A DNA stretch of 64,000 bases from Limnomonas spitsbergensis (GCA_037349105.1 JAYJMM010000105.1:372001-436000); one strand, 5' to 3'; positions 36,801 to 50,000 are shown, numbered from the stretch's first letter. Notes: generated by a model not told the origin, from the sequence alone. Translations and numbers: made by a program.

Positions 36801-39697
36801 TACCTTCGAGGTCCCACCATGACGCGAGAGGACCTCAACGTGACCCTGCCCGAGCTCATGAAGGAGGCGTCACCCTTCTTGCGACTCATCGTCATCTTCC
36901 GCAACCCAGTGGACAGATACCACTCGGCCTTTTATTACTACAGGTGCGCCATTTTTGTGTGTGTTCTTGATCGTGTTCTTGCTCTCTTTCGCGTGCATGT
37001 GCATGCGGTGAGGGGTGGGGTCCAGGGAAAGGACGCTAGCGCCGGCACCGGGGGCAATGGGCCAAAACCGGCTCCTTGGCTCCCCCCCCTGGTTCCTCCC
37101 TGGTGGGGTCCTATCCTGTATGACTCTAACCCACAAAGACTGACCCAGCCCTGGAGAGTGTGGGTGAGTGCTAGGGTCTGGCGGGTGGAGAGGGTGTGCC
37201 ATGGTCTGGCGAGTGGGGAGTGTGGGGCAGTGCAAGGGTCTGGCGGGTGGAAAGGGTGTGCCATGGTCTGGCGAGTGGGGAGGGTGGGGCAGTGCTAGGG
37301 TCTGGCGGGTGAAGAGGAAGCACTGAGCACAAGAGAGCTGGGAAGCCATATTTGAAAAACGGCCATGCAAGCCAAGGGCACAACCGCCGCCCCTGAAGGG
37401 GCCTTAGCATTACACTGATGATGTCCTAGTTCAGAGAGCAGGATCAGTGCGAGCCAGCAGGTGAAGGGCCGGGTACAAATGCAAGTGCGGGGGAGCGGGA
37501 TCGGAGCGATGGAGCTGGTTCAGGGCTGGGCACACACACTTGTGCTGGGCAAGAGTAAGAAAGATGTATACTTTGCCTATAGAGACTTAAGAGAACACAT
37601 GTATCATATTTTATAACTCGTGCAATGTCTCTTGGAGCGGAACCACCACCGTAGCCTCTGACCCTAGACCTTTGCCCTGGACCCTATCCCTGCGATCTGC
37701 CATAAGACCCTAGCCCCATTACCTAAACCCTCACAGCCTCACTCCTGACTCCCATGCCCTGGCTCATTTTCTTCAAACACATCTTCATATGTGGTCTTGG
37801 ATTCTATTCATTGGGCGAATGGGTCAACCCTGGCCATGAAATCATGTCAAAACCAGTTTGTGGAGGGTGGCTCAGCTGCAGCTATCCGATGTAACTGGTG
37901 TGAGAGACCCTGCTGCCTTGTCAAGGTGTGGTCCCATTTGGCCCAGGGAGTGGTGGCAACCAGGCAGCCCCCCAAAGATGTTATGTCGCACATGTCAACT
38001 TATACTGCTCCAAACCCGATCAGGTGGTGGAAGAAGGACGAGCCTGCCCCTTCGGCTGAAGATTTCCACGCTAGCACTGTCAAAGAGATCGGGGAGTGGG
38101 ATGCGTGCGTCAATGAGAGGGGGCTGGCCAAGTGCGTGCGGCTATACAACCCTCAGCAGGTCACACATGGAGAGGGACGGTGGGGGATGGGAGGGGTGAT
38201 GCATGCGTCTACGAACACACTCAGGTTTACTCACCATCCACCAACAGGCACTGGTGACTGAGATACCTGCCATGCATGACAGCTGTTGTCGTTGCGGACC
38301 TGTCTCAAATGGTGCTGGATGGGTGATCTTCAGGTCAGGCTTGTTGCTTATTGCAGGTAACCCTTGTGACCCTACCCTATCTTATCTTTCCTGTTTGGCT
38401 GTTCATGAACATGTTCACATGCTGGCAGCCATTGTGTCACCCTCCTCTCTGCGTGTGTGTGGCTATTGATGGACGTGAAGCATATTGTTGTAGGCCACCC
38501 CATATGTATTCATTTATGCTCGAGTCACTCCTTGCCAGTGCGCCAAGATTCTGATGAGAAGGGTGTTATCAGGGGGTGCTTATGTCGTTTGCAACCCCGT
38601 GCTCACAATTGGCGTCAAAATGACTGTGAGGACCTTAAGTTGCATGCTGAAATGCCAATTTCTTGTGTCTGCTGCCCTCTTCGCCTCCTGATATGTGCAG
38701 CTGGTGAAGGGCATGTACAGCGAGTTCCTGGGAGAGTGGATGGAGGCGTTCCCGCGGCACCAGCTCCTTTTCTTGCGGAATGAAGATTACAAGGTGGGCT
38801 TGGAGCTAGGCCGCATTAAAGCAGCAATGGCAGCTATAGGTGGTCCGGACAACACAAAGCTGCACCTGAGGAGGAGTTGCAGCTCAGTGATTCCCATAAG
38901 GTACTGAAGCACGTTGCTACACTCCTGCTTCCCCGTCAAGAGATACAGCGAGGTGATGCCCTATGAGACTTGCACTCCTCGTTAGGAATGGATAATGTGT
39001 GCTGCATGCAAGACAAGTGCTTGAGGTGGGGGCATGGTGCGGAAAGTCAAGTGCTTGAGGTGGGGTCATGGTGCTGCCCCCACGTCAAGGCATACCTGCC
39101 AGAGTCACAGCTGGGCAGCAGCAGCAGCCCCCCAGAATCAAGGTTGCTATCAGAAAGCCTTCCATGCTGTTGTTGTGGCCGGAAGCCAAGCCTCCCAATG
39201 GATGCACAACCTGGTCGCTCGCTGACTATTCAGAATTGGACCCCGACACCGGTCTCAACGCCCAGACCAGCCTCTGATGACTCAAAGCTGGCAGATGCGG
39301 TAAGGCACGCAGTCAAGTGTGAGAGCTGCTAAATGCTGTTTGTCTGCAGTCAAGCGTGAGCGCTGCCAGGTCTTACACCCAACCTACCTAATGCATCCCC
39401 AATCAGCATGAGGACACCCAGCTCCCATGCCTCCTTTCCAATGATCGTATGCTTTACTTGCTGCCCCCTAAACAGGTGGCTCAGCGCGCACACATGGATG
39501 CCGTGTTTGCCTTCCTGGGTGCGCGCAACCTCACGGAGCCGGAGTGGGCCAAAGTGATGGATATGCCCGTCAAGAATGTCGGCAAGGGCAAGAGCGACAT
39601 GCTGCCTGAGACCAGGCAGCTGCTACAAGGGTTTTACGCGCCATTCAACATGGCGCTAGCAAAGCAGCTGGCCGATGAAAGATATCTGTGGAAGTGA
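27845..39697 (+). CDS. RCC1-like beta-propeller fused to a carbohydrate sulfotransferase (type II membrane protein)
   Basis: Predicted Golgi enzyme transferring sulfate from PAPS to a glycan. Exons: 27845-27957, 28209-28431, 28691-28789, 29132-29213, 30267-30361, 30932-31108, 31277-31481, 32390-32575, 32868-32953, 33513-33605, 33820-34023, 34350-34542, 34699-35072, 35186-35286, 35561-35696, 35944-36072, 36750-36943, 38024-38159, 38701-38793, 39476-39697; 3141 nt, 1046 aa. Order of parts: short basic N-terminus; one signal-anchor helix (about 20-38); Ser/Thr-rich stem; RCC1-type blades (about 173-590: GGTLFTFG, RHSAIATMDGHVWTMGHND, RYHSLAITASGEVYSWG, HGLAVTSEGRVYGWG, KVYGWGGND); Ala/Ser linker (about 600-710); sulfotransferase with 5'-PAPS loop GVSKCGTT (about 764-771), HWWDEC, and 3'-phosphate motif FRNPVDRYHSAF (about 882-893). 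The sulfotransferase half resembles the CHST15-like group. The exon 9 donor (gtgcct at 32954) is weak. Exons 5 to 20 share one frame and strand, with no stop or new start between the domains. Confidence 0.85.
28541..28617 (+). repeat. Dispersed repeat copy (family B) in gene 4 intron 2
   Basis: Truncated copy: 'agggcttgctgctccaggcc', a GTCGGCTGTCGGC stretch, and the terminal 'aattgtagctgaagta'. It matches the right half of the copy at 57.8 kb and is entirely intronic. Confidence 0.5.
29924..30037 (+). repeat. Dispersed repeat copy (family B) in gene 4 intron 4
   Basis: It starts 'gacagttgggcggccac', continues with 'gtggcctacggccagtggcc' and 'cagggcttgcttcact', and ends near 'gtgatatagctgag'. 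The order of blocks is the same as in the 57.8-kb copy. Its left end also resembles the GGGCGCCC units at 16.3-17.0 kb. Confidence 0.55.
37155..37315 (+). repeat. Tandem repeat of about 66 bp, about 2.4 copies (gene 4 intron 17)
   Basis: The blocks 'gggtctggcgggtgg' and 'gtgtgccatggtctggcg' alternate, giving two nearly full units and a partial third. The array lies in the largest intron of the gene (36944-38023) and does not touch an exon. Confidence 0.7.
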
Positions 39698-41044
39698 TAA
39701 ACGCCAGAGCTAGCTAGCTGTTTGCATGGGGGATGGACCTGCCACCAGCCCAACCTCCCAGCTGTTTATTTAACCTGGAAGGCTGTGGGCAGGAAGCTGG
39801 TCAATTGAGCCTTGAAGCCTCGTGCCATTGCTTAGGGTATCTGCGGGTGCCCCCTCCTATATGGCACCCACTCCTTTCGGTGGGTCGTGGTGCTTAGACC
39901 GGGGAAAAAGGCTGGGGATGGGGACAACAGGCTTTCCGTGGTCATGCACTGTGGGTCAGCATTCATCCACCTGTCTATGGTGGTCTAAAAAAATTCACAT
40001 AACTTTACCTTTATATGGTCTGGGCCTTGAGGCACTGAGTTCCCTACAGTGTAATGTGTGGAGCACACTGCACCAAATTTGGGCTCATGGATCTGATCAG
40101 ACCCGACACCAAGCTCGTCAGCACCAGATATATCTCACACCCTGTATGGGGTCTGTACAGGAGGCGCTAAAAATGCGTAGCTTTCATTAGCTGGCAGTTT
40201 ATAAGCTTTGTAAGGACTGGACAGGAGCATGAGTTGGGACCGTAAATTAATGATTGACGTTCTCCTGTCTCATGGAGCACTGTACACATGGTTGTACCGA
40301 AAGGAAACACTGCACGGATTTTGAAGGGTAATATACTATGCATCTTGTTCTGAAACCTGTCTATCATTCAATCACACAATCCATCAGGCGCTACAAGACG
40401 CTTTACACTCATACCGGCATGTAAGTAATATTCTTTCGTCTGTAACGTATCCTTGTAGGCTGCCAGATTTGTTTTCAGTGGGCACCATGGGGGTGCGAGG
40501 GGCTTCTTACCCTGGAACCAGTGTTCCAAATTTGAAATGGTTCATAAGGACAAATCACCGTTTCTGCAGACATAAACCCCACAAACCAGGACAAGGTGTA
40601 TGACAGGACTGCAGGGTAAGGCCACACAATATCAGGAGATTGATCAGCCCAGTGGATGAGGCACAGAGCCCAGAGGCGTAATTTCATTGACAGGGGCCCG
40701 ACTCAACATGGCACGCATCGAACTGGGTGGCCTGGCCAGGCCAAGATTGCCAGGGGTCGATTTACGGAATCCAGAGGCTGCAACTTAGGCGTCACTGAGG
40801 AAATCCAGGGGGACATAAGCTGTGTTATGCTTTAATGTACGACTGCCTTGTGGTCGTGCAAGGGCACGTTTCCCAGTTGTTACAGCCCAAAGCACACTTC
40901 AACATCAATGGAAGCTGCGCCTGCAAAGAGGAACTCAGCCTCTTCTCACCTCCGCTTCTATCCACAGAACTACAAAATCTATCCCATCTTTTGCTTCCCA
41001 TACATAGCATCCATACACTATCCCCCCCATCACTGATGGTGAGA
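39698..41044. other. Intergenic region between convergent genes 4 and 5
   Basis: It contains the 3' ends of the sulfotransferase fusion and of RPN2. A TGTAA-type motif on the minus strand (TTACA at about 40879) lies about 165 nt past the RPN2 stop and could be its polyadenylation signal. No coding exon or clear repeat was found. Confidence 0.45.
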
Positions 41045-44000
41045 TCATTGGGGCGTGTATTCGAAGGGCTCCGGAGGCGGCGGCTCATCGCTGCGAGGCG
41101 GAGCAGGGGCAGCAGCTGCTGGCGCTGCAGCCGCGGCTACTGGTACCGGCACAACTGGCACCATCTGAGGGTTCACCAGCTCGACGGGGAGCTCGGGTGT
41201 GGAGTCCTCCAAGACAACAATGCCCGAGGCCACACCCTTCCTGATCGGCTTCCACCTGCTCAGGCATGGAGAGGGAACGCAGCAGGTTTGAGACACGCCT
41301 ACAGCTCTGGCTCAAGCGGCAACAATCACAGCTCAATAACCGGCGCTGCTCAGGGGTGAGCCCTCTTAACTGGAACTCAAGGAGACACATGGTTTCATTG
41401 TGTGACAGGGCATGCCATGTGCCTCCCTTTTCACGGAGACTCGGATCACACCAGAGAACCCTTCCCACATCGTATCCTGCTGCCTCTCCTAGGACACAAT
41501 CCTCCAGCCCCATATCCTTTTGTATGCCACGCCCCTCTTTGACGAAACATGTGGATAAGCACACAAGGGTTAGGATGTAGAGGCTATGAGGAGAGAATGT
41601 CAGCCTGACCACCCCCTAATACCAGTACACCATGTGCTTAAATAGTCCACCAGAAACAGCCGTCCTACGTACCCAGGTCACGCCCAAGGATACAAAGAAA
41701 GTATCCGAGGCACCTCGTCCCCCGGCTAGAGTTCAGGCTTTGAAGTCAGTTAGGCAGCGACACTCGCATGTATGCCAGCTCATAACTCACCGCCCCTCAG
41801 CCTTGAAGGCGACGAACTTGACTTGTGACGGAACCACCCTCGACGGGATGTCCAGGCAGTACGGCCCGACATCAGGCTCCTTGACAGCCGGTGCCTCCTT
41901 AGCTTCGGAGCCAGCAGCAGCAGCAGATGCCGACGCAGCCCCTCCCTCTGTCGTATCAGCAGGCTTGTCATCGGTCTCCATCTTGTCTGCATGGAAAACA
42001 AACATAAATAACGTAAAACGGGTCAGAATGCACTTTTATCCCCAGCGAAATCATTATAATTTGAGGTGTGCACAGCATTCAATTTCCTGTTCCAGAAACA
42101 CAGTCAGAATCCATTGTTCTACTCCGCCACGTGCACCTTCAAGATAAGAAATGTTAAACACGGCACAGACTCTTTCAACGGATTGTGAGGAGAGAGAGGA
42201 GGTGGGTCTCATGTTAAAACATTGCTGCTAGGTCATTTTAGTCATTGAACCGAACGGATAGGCGCGCCTGCAAGCATAAGCCCATCACTTGTTCTTTCCC
42301 CTCTCACCTGCTTCATCTGCCTTCGCACTGCTCCCCGCGGCACCCTTCTTCTCGGCCTCTTTCTTGCGAGCACGCTCCTTCGCCTTGGCTGTGGTTGACA
42401 GCACAGCGGTGGGCACCTTGGACACCTGGAGGGGGCGCACCGTAGAGGGATTACGTTCCGGGTGCAGCTGCAAGTACCCAGGTAGTGAACAAGCACCAGG
42501 TGGCAGCTTGTAGTGGATTAACCATGTAGTGGAACAAGCACCAGGGTGCAGCTTGAGGGTTCCCAGGCAAATAGTTCGAGAGGTGAAGCCAAGCGTCCTG
42601 AAGCGCAAATTACGGAGAGTAGTGCCAGGGTACAAACAAAATCAACGCGCACCTCTTCCTTCTTCTCCAGATTGACAGGAGTTGGGTAGGCGAATATCGA
42701 GGGCTTGCAGGTGCAGTCCACCTGTGGGTCAGGGAGGGGAGGTGGGTGTTGAGTGAGACAGGGCAGTGTACCTGCTACGCATGAAGCTTGACAAACGAGA
42801 TAGGTCCTGATATCTCTCAATGCTTTGATAGTCTCCCAATCATGCTTGTCAGCCAATCCAGCACTGGACGGCATCATTGGCGGGAATGGGCAAGAAGTAA
42901 ACAAGCCAACTGGCAGCCGGGGACTCACCCAGGCAACACCCCTCGGGTGGGTTGGGAGGTTAAACAGTACAAAAAATGAAGGGAAAGGGAATCAAGACAG
43001 CAACATCGTGGAAATCCACCCTTATCATGCTGCTTGACTGTTGTGAGTCTATCAGCTGGCCTGGCTAAAAGGGCTGATCCACACCTGGAACTTGGGCATC
43101 TGCAAGCTTTCGTCCAGCCCGATCAGTGCTGTGGGCTGCAGCGCCAAGCTCAGGAAGTAGGTCAGCGGGTACCAGTACCTGACAGGGGTGAACAGGAGGG
43201 TGAGCATAGGCAGGGCGCAAGCAAACCACCCCAGACAGATCAGGAGAGGGACGAATCAATCGGCAGCATAGGTGCCCACCCCAGGAATCTGGTGCCAGAC
43301 GGTTTACCCCATCACCTAGGGTCGCACACTCTTAACACTGGAGCGAAGACCCAGCATCATCAGGTCCTCTGCCCTGAGCCAGTGGGCCTTCATCCCCATC
43401 AGCCCAGTGGAGGCCACCCGGCTGCCCGTGAAGCTGGTGGAAGCATGCTGGACACAACAGGGTGTCCAGTCCAGGCTCCCCCCTCCTCCCCTTGCAAGCA
43501 TCCCCTGGACCACCCTCACCAGTACTGCGTAAACACAGCCAACGCCACGACGGAGGTGCGCCTGAAGTAGCCGGATCTTGAGCGCAGACCCACGCTGACA
43601 TTGCGCCCGCCTGCGTCGATGATGCCTGCTGCCATGATGGCCCCCATCTTGCACATGACCTGCGGAGCGGGGAGTTCCTGTTCCTCAAAATTGATCTGGT
43701 ACACAGTTTCAAAGATACCGTACTTGTTCCCTGTTGAGCAGAAATGTCCCTGCCAGGTGGTACCTGCTTTTGTTGCAGGAACCAGAGTCCAGCCAATGGT
43801 TGGGCAAGATGAATGGGAGCGTGAGGTAAGGGTCGATACATGCCTCACAAAACAAACGTAGTTCCCCAAGGAGGCGCCAGCTTTCAGCAGGGCATCTGGT
43901 TCTTCAAAAGAATAAGCCTTGAGCGTTCTTTCCAGCAGCATTGCAACAGCGTGAGCCACAGACTATGCGCAAATATGACTAGCAATGCCCAGGCAACTGT

Positions 44001-47000
44001 CTCCTTTCAGGCGATCACCTCTGCGTGCACCCACCTCCTCGTGCTTATCCTTGACAATCTTATCAATGCGCTTGCGCAGAGGGGCCAGCCTGCTCTCCGT
44101 CTGCTGGACCATGACCAGCGCCATGGCAATGAGGGCACCCTGGGAGGGGAGGGCACGAGGAGAGGAGGAGGAGAAACTGCAAATGAAATCGAGAGAACAA
44201 ATAAAACTAGGAGTCCACGCACAGCAGAAATTAAGTTCAGGCTATACAGTGCATGGGAAGCCACACAAAAGGTTCCCTAGTCATGGGAAATCAAACACGC
44301 CATATTTATTCGATTTCTAATTCCTTGGCTGCACCCCACCTGTCTCACGAAGTCAGTGGTATCAGACAGCATTGGTTCCAGCAGCGCCACCGCCTCCTTA
44401 AGTCCAGTCCCGGCACACGACATGCCCACAGCCATGGCCGCACCGTACCTGAGTTATCCGCAGGGGTGAGCAGGCAAGAGGGCAGGCTAAGGCAAGAGGG
44501 CAGGCTTAGGCAAGAGGGCAGGCTAAGGCGAGAGGGCAGGCTAAGGCAAGAGGGCAGGCTAAGGCAAGAGGGCAGGCTAAGGCAAGAGGGCAGGCTTAGG
44601 CAAGAGGGCAGGCTTAGGCAAGAGGGCATGCTTAGGCAAGAGGGCAGGCTTAGGCAAGAGGGCAGGCTAAGGCAAGAGGGCAGGCTAAGGCAAGAGGGCA
44701 GGCTAAGGCAAGAGGGCAGGCTTAGGCAAGAGGGCAGGCTAAGGCAAGAGGGCAGGCTAAGGCAAGAGGGCATGCTTAGGCAAGAGGGCAGGCTTAGGCA
44801 AGAGGGCAGGCTAAGGCAAGAGGGCAGGCTAAGGCAAGAGGGCAGGCTAAGGCAAGAGGGCAGGCTAAGGCAAGAGGGCAGGCTAAGGCAAGAGACTGGC
44901 CGGCTAAGGCAAGAGACTGGCCGGCAGGTGGGCATGTCTTGGACCAGTCAGTCATTTCTCCCATTCATGATTCAGAGGCCATACCACCCATTGTGGGCGT
45001 ATAGGCAGCACATGCGACGAGTCTACCCCGCCAACCCCAATCTGCGCCCCTTCCCACTCACCGCACATGCGAGTTGAACGACTCTGCCAACAGCGACACG
45101 ATCCTTGGGCACTGTTCCGGCGACCCCATGAGCACGAAGCCCAGGCACAACACCGCCGCCCGCCTCACATCATCGCTCACATCGCTGACTGCAAAGTGCA
45201 GCAGCTGCTGCACCGCACCATTGTTGCCAGTGCCCCTGAGGCATAAGAGTTCAAGCCCAGTGTCAGGGTTCAACTACGTATACAGCAGAGACTTAAAAAA
45301 GGGGGTGGGGGCATAGAAGCAGGGCCACTCCTGCAGACAGTCATCTAGCACAGCAGGGTCAGACGGATTCACGTTTAAGTGGGCCCATGAATGCATTCTC
45401 TCAAGCCATGAGCCCACAGGCAGCTAAACACATGAGGATGACAGCTGCAGGCAAACAGGGGAGGCACAACAACACCATAGCGTGCAGCCCCTTGTCCAGC
45501 GGCCAGGTGCGTGTGGACTGGAAGGAGGGCACGCAGCAGACTGATGACGATAAAGAGACAAGCGGGCAGGCAAGCAAGCGAGCAGGCAAGCACGGAGGCA
45601 ATATGCCCCAGGTGCGCGTGAAAGCGAAAGGAAAGAGAGCAGCGCAGCTCAGGGCTATGAAGGCCACGTGCTCCAATACCACCACACAGTCGGCCGTGCA
45701 TCACGCTGTTGACACGTCATTGTTACAGCATCCATCCATACACCTGGTGACGAAACATTGCCCCCTTTGCCCCACCCCTCACACCTGTAGGCCATGCCGA
45801 TGACATACATGCCACCATATCTGATGATCGGGTCTTGGTCGCGCGTCATCTGCTCAATTAGGGTGTCTGCGCCCTCTTCACGCCCATACATGATCAGTGC
45901 TAGACCCACGGCAATGCCTGGTGCAGGGGACAAGGGTACAGGATCAGGGCTAGGTCAACAACGATCCCTGTGGGCAAAGGGGTGCATGGTCAGGGCTAGG
46001 CCCACGACAGTGCCTAGTGCAGGGGAGAGGGGAACAAGATCAGGGCTGAAAAACCACGACGACTACAGAGGGTGGGGCCTTAATTAGCATATATAATTTG
46101 CTTTGTAGCCCTTGGGGAGGAAGAGCTTCATGCACACGGTTATCTGAGCAAGCACCAGACCCCCTTCAGCAGGCTGTTGGGCAGCAACCAACGGGCCAAT
46201 TGCAACGAAATCTTGACATCACGAAGGCCAATGGACCAGGCAGTGGGGCTGCAGCACCCAGCTGTGGGATGATTCGCATGTGAATTGTGGCTGGGAAATC
46301 GTAAAAAAATCCCTTGCAACAGCAGTACCGCCATATGGCCAATATACCTCCGTTCATGCGCTGTGATGGTCCATGATCCACTGGCGACCTCCGCCTCTCT
46401 AAATGGGGTACAGCAACTGTTGCCCTCCTCCGTGATCTTTAGTCCATGAACTTGAACCCTGATTGGCCAGTACATCAGCCCCCCTCACAGTGTCCTACTG
46501 CCATCCTGTCACACTTCATGACCTTTTCAATTCCTCATTCCAGGTGATCATCTTCTGTCGCCCAAAATGGAGCAAACCCATACCACCTTGCTCCTGGCTG
46601 ACCACCATCTCAGATTCCTATCCCACCTCGAATGATCTTCTCGTGCTGCGTGTCATGTGCATAAGCCAGCAGCTCCTGCGCCTTGTCTGTCCCACTGCCC
46701 ACCATGAGCAGGCCCATGCCAATGCCGGCCGCCTCGCCTGCCACAGCGCTATCCGTGTATAAAACGTTTTTGATGTCCTCCGCAATCTCCTCGTCCTCAG
46801 TGCCAAGGGCAGCAAGGCCTGCAAGGCAGCAATGGAGGCAGATTAAGGAACAGGCAAATTAGCTTCCACCAGGGCAGACGCAAGGCCAGGCCAGGGCCAG
46901 GGCAGCCATGATGGTTTGAAGGGCACTCATAGAAGGCAAAGTGGCTGGATTGTGTGCCTGGGAAGTAGGCCATTCACTAAGCACTGAGATGCACCCCCCC

Positions 47001-50000
47001 TCTCCCCCGAAACAATGCCATTACCCCACACACACTCACCCAGCCCTAGACACACACCCTGCCACCCCACTCACCCAGCCCTAAATTCATGCCCCCTCAA
47101 CTCCCCCCCCCCCCACTCACCCAGCCCTAGACACGCCCCGTGCTGTATAATCTCGTTGTTGGTGTTGCGCAGGCTTTCCAGCAGGAAGCTCCTCACGTCA
47201 TGGCCATGGTTCACGTAGATGAGGCCCAGGGCATACAGCGCACCTCCCTCGCTGTAGGGGCTGCCTGAGGCACCATTGCGCGGCAGGTAGGGTGCCATGA
47301 GCGCCTGGCCCTGCTGCAGGTGGCCCCTGTGGTAAAGAGGGCTCAAATTAAGGGCATAGGATAAGAGGTAGCAAGTTTGACACCTGGGTGTCGTGAGTGC
47401 CTGGCCCAGACAGAGATAGCCCCTGTGGGAATGGTAAGCAACATCACTGAAGTATATATATAACACCTCTGAAATTAACAGGGATCTGCTTCGCCCCGAT
47501 TCTGGATCAAGTACAGCAAATGCTGCTACCCCCTGATGGTCCTTCTCTGAATCTGGCCATGCTTTTCATCCTGAGACCTCTGTTGCCCCATCAGAGACCG
47601 GCGTCCAATACACCGAATGCCCCTCTGTTCACGCATGTGCTACCTCGCTTTGTTCTCCTCTGACAGGCCTCTCTGCCGCCCTCTGCACCTGTGCTACCAA
47701 GCTTTCGTGGGACCTAACAGCCCCGTCCCCCTCACATGAGGATCACCCACAGGCTGGCCGTATCCATACACATGCGTGCTATTAAGTCGTTTTGAAAGGT
47801 TAGAACACTAGTGAATTGGGTTCACCCTGCCGCCGCTCACCTGTGGATTACACCCAGGCCAGCAGTGGCGCTGAACTTGGACCAGTTGGTTGCGCGGCTG
47901 AGCCAGTCCAGGTTGTCGCGGAGGAATGTGTCAATGGTCGTGCCAGCGTGCATGTACGCGTTGGCCAGGATCGTGGCGGAGTGCGTCACGCTGTTGCGAC
48001 CCTCCACTGCAGCCTTGATGTTCTTCAGGATCTGGATGTCTGCGTGGTTGTTTCTGCAGGAGTGGGGCAGAGGGAGAACAGTTTGGTGAATTAGGCCTTG
48101 CCCTTGACTGCGACTGGTACAGTACCTTCTTCAAAGCCTGGGAATAAAGTACGCAGGTCAAGGGCTCTGGCTGGCGAGGGAGGCCAAGAGGCGCAATCGG
48201 AACACTACCAGCAAGGATTTCAGGCCATGCGTCATCCGAAGATGTCCTTGAGTTCACTACCCCAACTGCTAAGTATTATTTCCCCCTCCAGCTTGGTCAT
48301 CCCTAAGACACATCCCCTCCTTGGCATACAGTCTACCCTAAAGCACAGCTTCTCAACCAGCAGCCTCTAATCAAATCACAGTTGCTCTTGGTAAGTATGG
48401 ACGCTTCAAAAAGCGGAGGCAATGCCCACCTCCCAAGTTGCAAGCAAAGTGCTGGCCTGTCCCCCCTGCCGCCCACCTGTACATGAAGTCCAGGTACATG
48501 CCGATGGGGATCTTGCCCGACAGGATATCCTTGACCTTGACCAGCTTAGCTCGCAGCTTTACGTCAGCCTCGCTGGCCACGATCAGCGGGGCAGCTTCGG
48601 AGACAGCGGCGGGGACGGCCTCATCGGTGTCCATAGCACCGTCGGCCGTCGGGGCAGAGGAAGCAGGTGCATCCGCTTCCGCCGGGGGCGGGATGAGGGT
48701 GTCCAGGCGCTGTTGCACCTGAAAGGGCAGACACACTTGCTTTCAGTCTTCTTTTTGAGGCTGTTTTGAGCCTCTAGCCTCTAATTAAGAACTTACTGAG
48801 TAAAGCACCAGGAAAACATGTAATCCCCTCGAGAGCCAGAGAGGTGATGACACGTCAGATACAAAGACAAGAGCAGCCTTGAACCCTCCCGTGCGGAAAA
48901 CAAGGATAACCAATGCGGGCCAAAGAAACAGATAAGAACCACTGCAATCTTCCCAAGGCTTCCTCTACAAACTAATCAGCCTGTTTATACGCAGCCAGGA
49001 GACCCACCTTAAGCAGAAAGGACTGCATCTCATTCTCCACAAGGTCAAAGCAGACCTGATAAGCCAGGAGCTCCTCCGCCTAAGTGGTAGCAAGCAACAC
49101 GGGCAGCAAGTGAGCAAGGGGGCCAGCATGTGGTAGACAGCAAGTGGGCATCAAGGACACATCCTTTGTTGGCAAAGGCATTGCAGGAAGGTCCTTCAGT
49201 ATCAGAGGGGCCGTAACCAGCCGTATGGACGTAGTCTGAACAAACAAAGTGACGTCTCTCTAGTTTCTTGAGCTTAACCATAGACTAAACAGCATGTTAC
49301 CAGCCAAGAGCTTGGCCTGCATACTAAAACCGGGATTCAAATTAAAAGAGCCTGCGTCCTCACTCACCATGGGTCCCCTGAGCAGCTTATTGACGATTGC
49401 CGCCACCTCCACGTCATCGTCCAGGAACATGAGGCACTGGCACACGTCCACATAGTCCGGCTGAGGAACGCCTTCATACAGCCGAACCAGCAGGCGCAGC
49501 ACCTGGTGAGAGGGGCAGGGGAGGTACGCAATGGTCAGTTGTCTACAGCAGACACTGCACCTGTCCATCAATCTGATAGCGCGTAGTGGTCACGGCCAAG
49601 GATTCAAATTGAGTTTTGAGAAATGGGCCCCTGTGCCCAGGGCAATCAAATAATGGGTGGGCAGAGTGAACCATGTTGTAGGAATGAGGAGAAAACGCCG
49701 CGTATCTTATGTGCCCATGCCCCGCCGGACAAGATGTTACACCTGTTGCCTGAAGGTGCGGTTGATGACCAGCTTCTGGCACACTGCCAGCGAATACTTG
49801 AGGGTCACGACAGTGTCTGAGCTTCGCGAAATAACTTCCTCAAGCTTGTCCAAGCGCCTAGCCTCCAGGGCAACACCAACAGCCTGCTCAGAGAAGCCCT
49901 GCTCACAGCACCTGTGCATGGGCCAAACGACCTTTTAAAGTAGAATGCTGGGATGGGGCACTGTGAAGGGCTAATTCGGTATGATGAGGGCATGGAACAA

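Noticed and set aside
36735..37298. 187-codon plus-strand frame extending past the sulfotransferase exon
   Set aside because: The first part is the real exon 36750-36943, but the rest reads through a good donor (gtgcgc) into the 66-bp tandem repeat of the intron.
41085..41612. 175-codon minus-strand frame near the RPN2 3' end
   Set aside because: It is a different frame of the last RPN2 exon plus intron; the correct frame ends in [10 protein letters not shown].
43034..43570. 178-codon plus-strand open frame
   Set aside because: It overlaps, in antisense, two RPN2 exons that encode conserved proteasome-subunit sequence.
44253..45077. Long plus-strand open frame with a repeating RQEGRL pattern, and the opposite-strand LSLPSC frame
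   Set aside because: Both are produced by the 18-bp minisatellite, which lies in the intron between two well-supported RPN2 exons.
47015..47218. Pro/His/Ser-rich plus-strand open frame
   Set aside because: It comes from C-rich tandem duplicates of the RPN2 donor region and is antisense to the gene.
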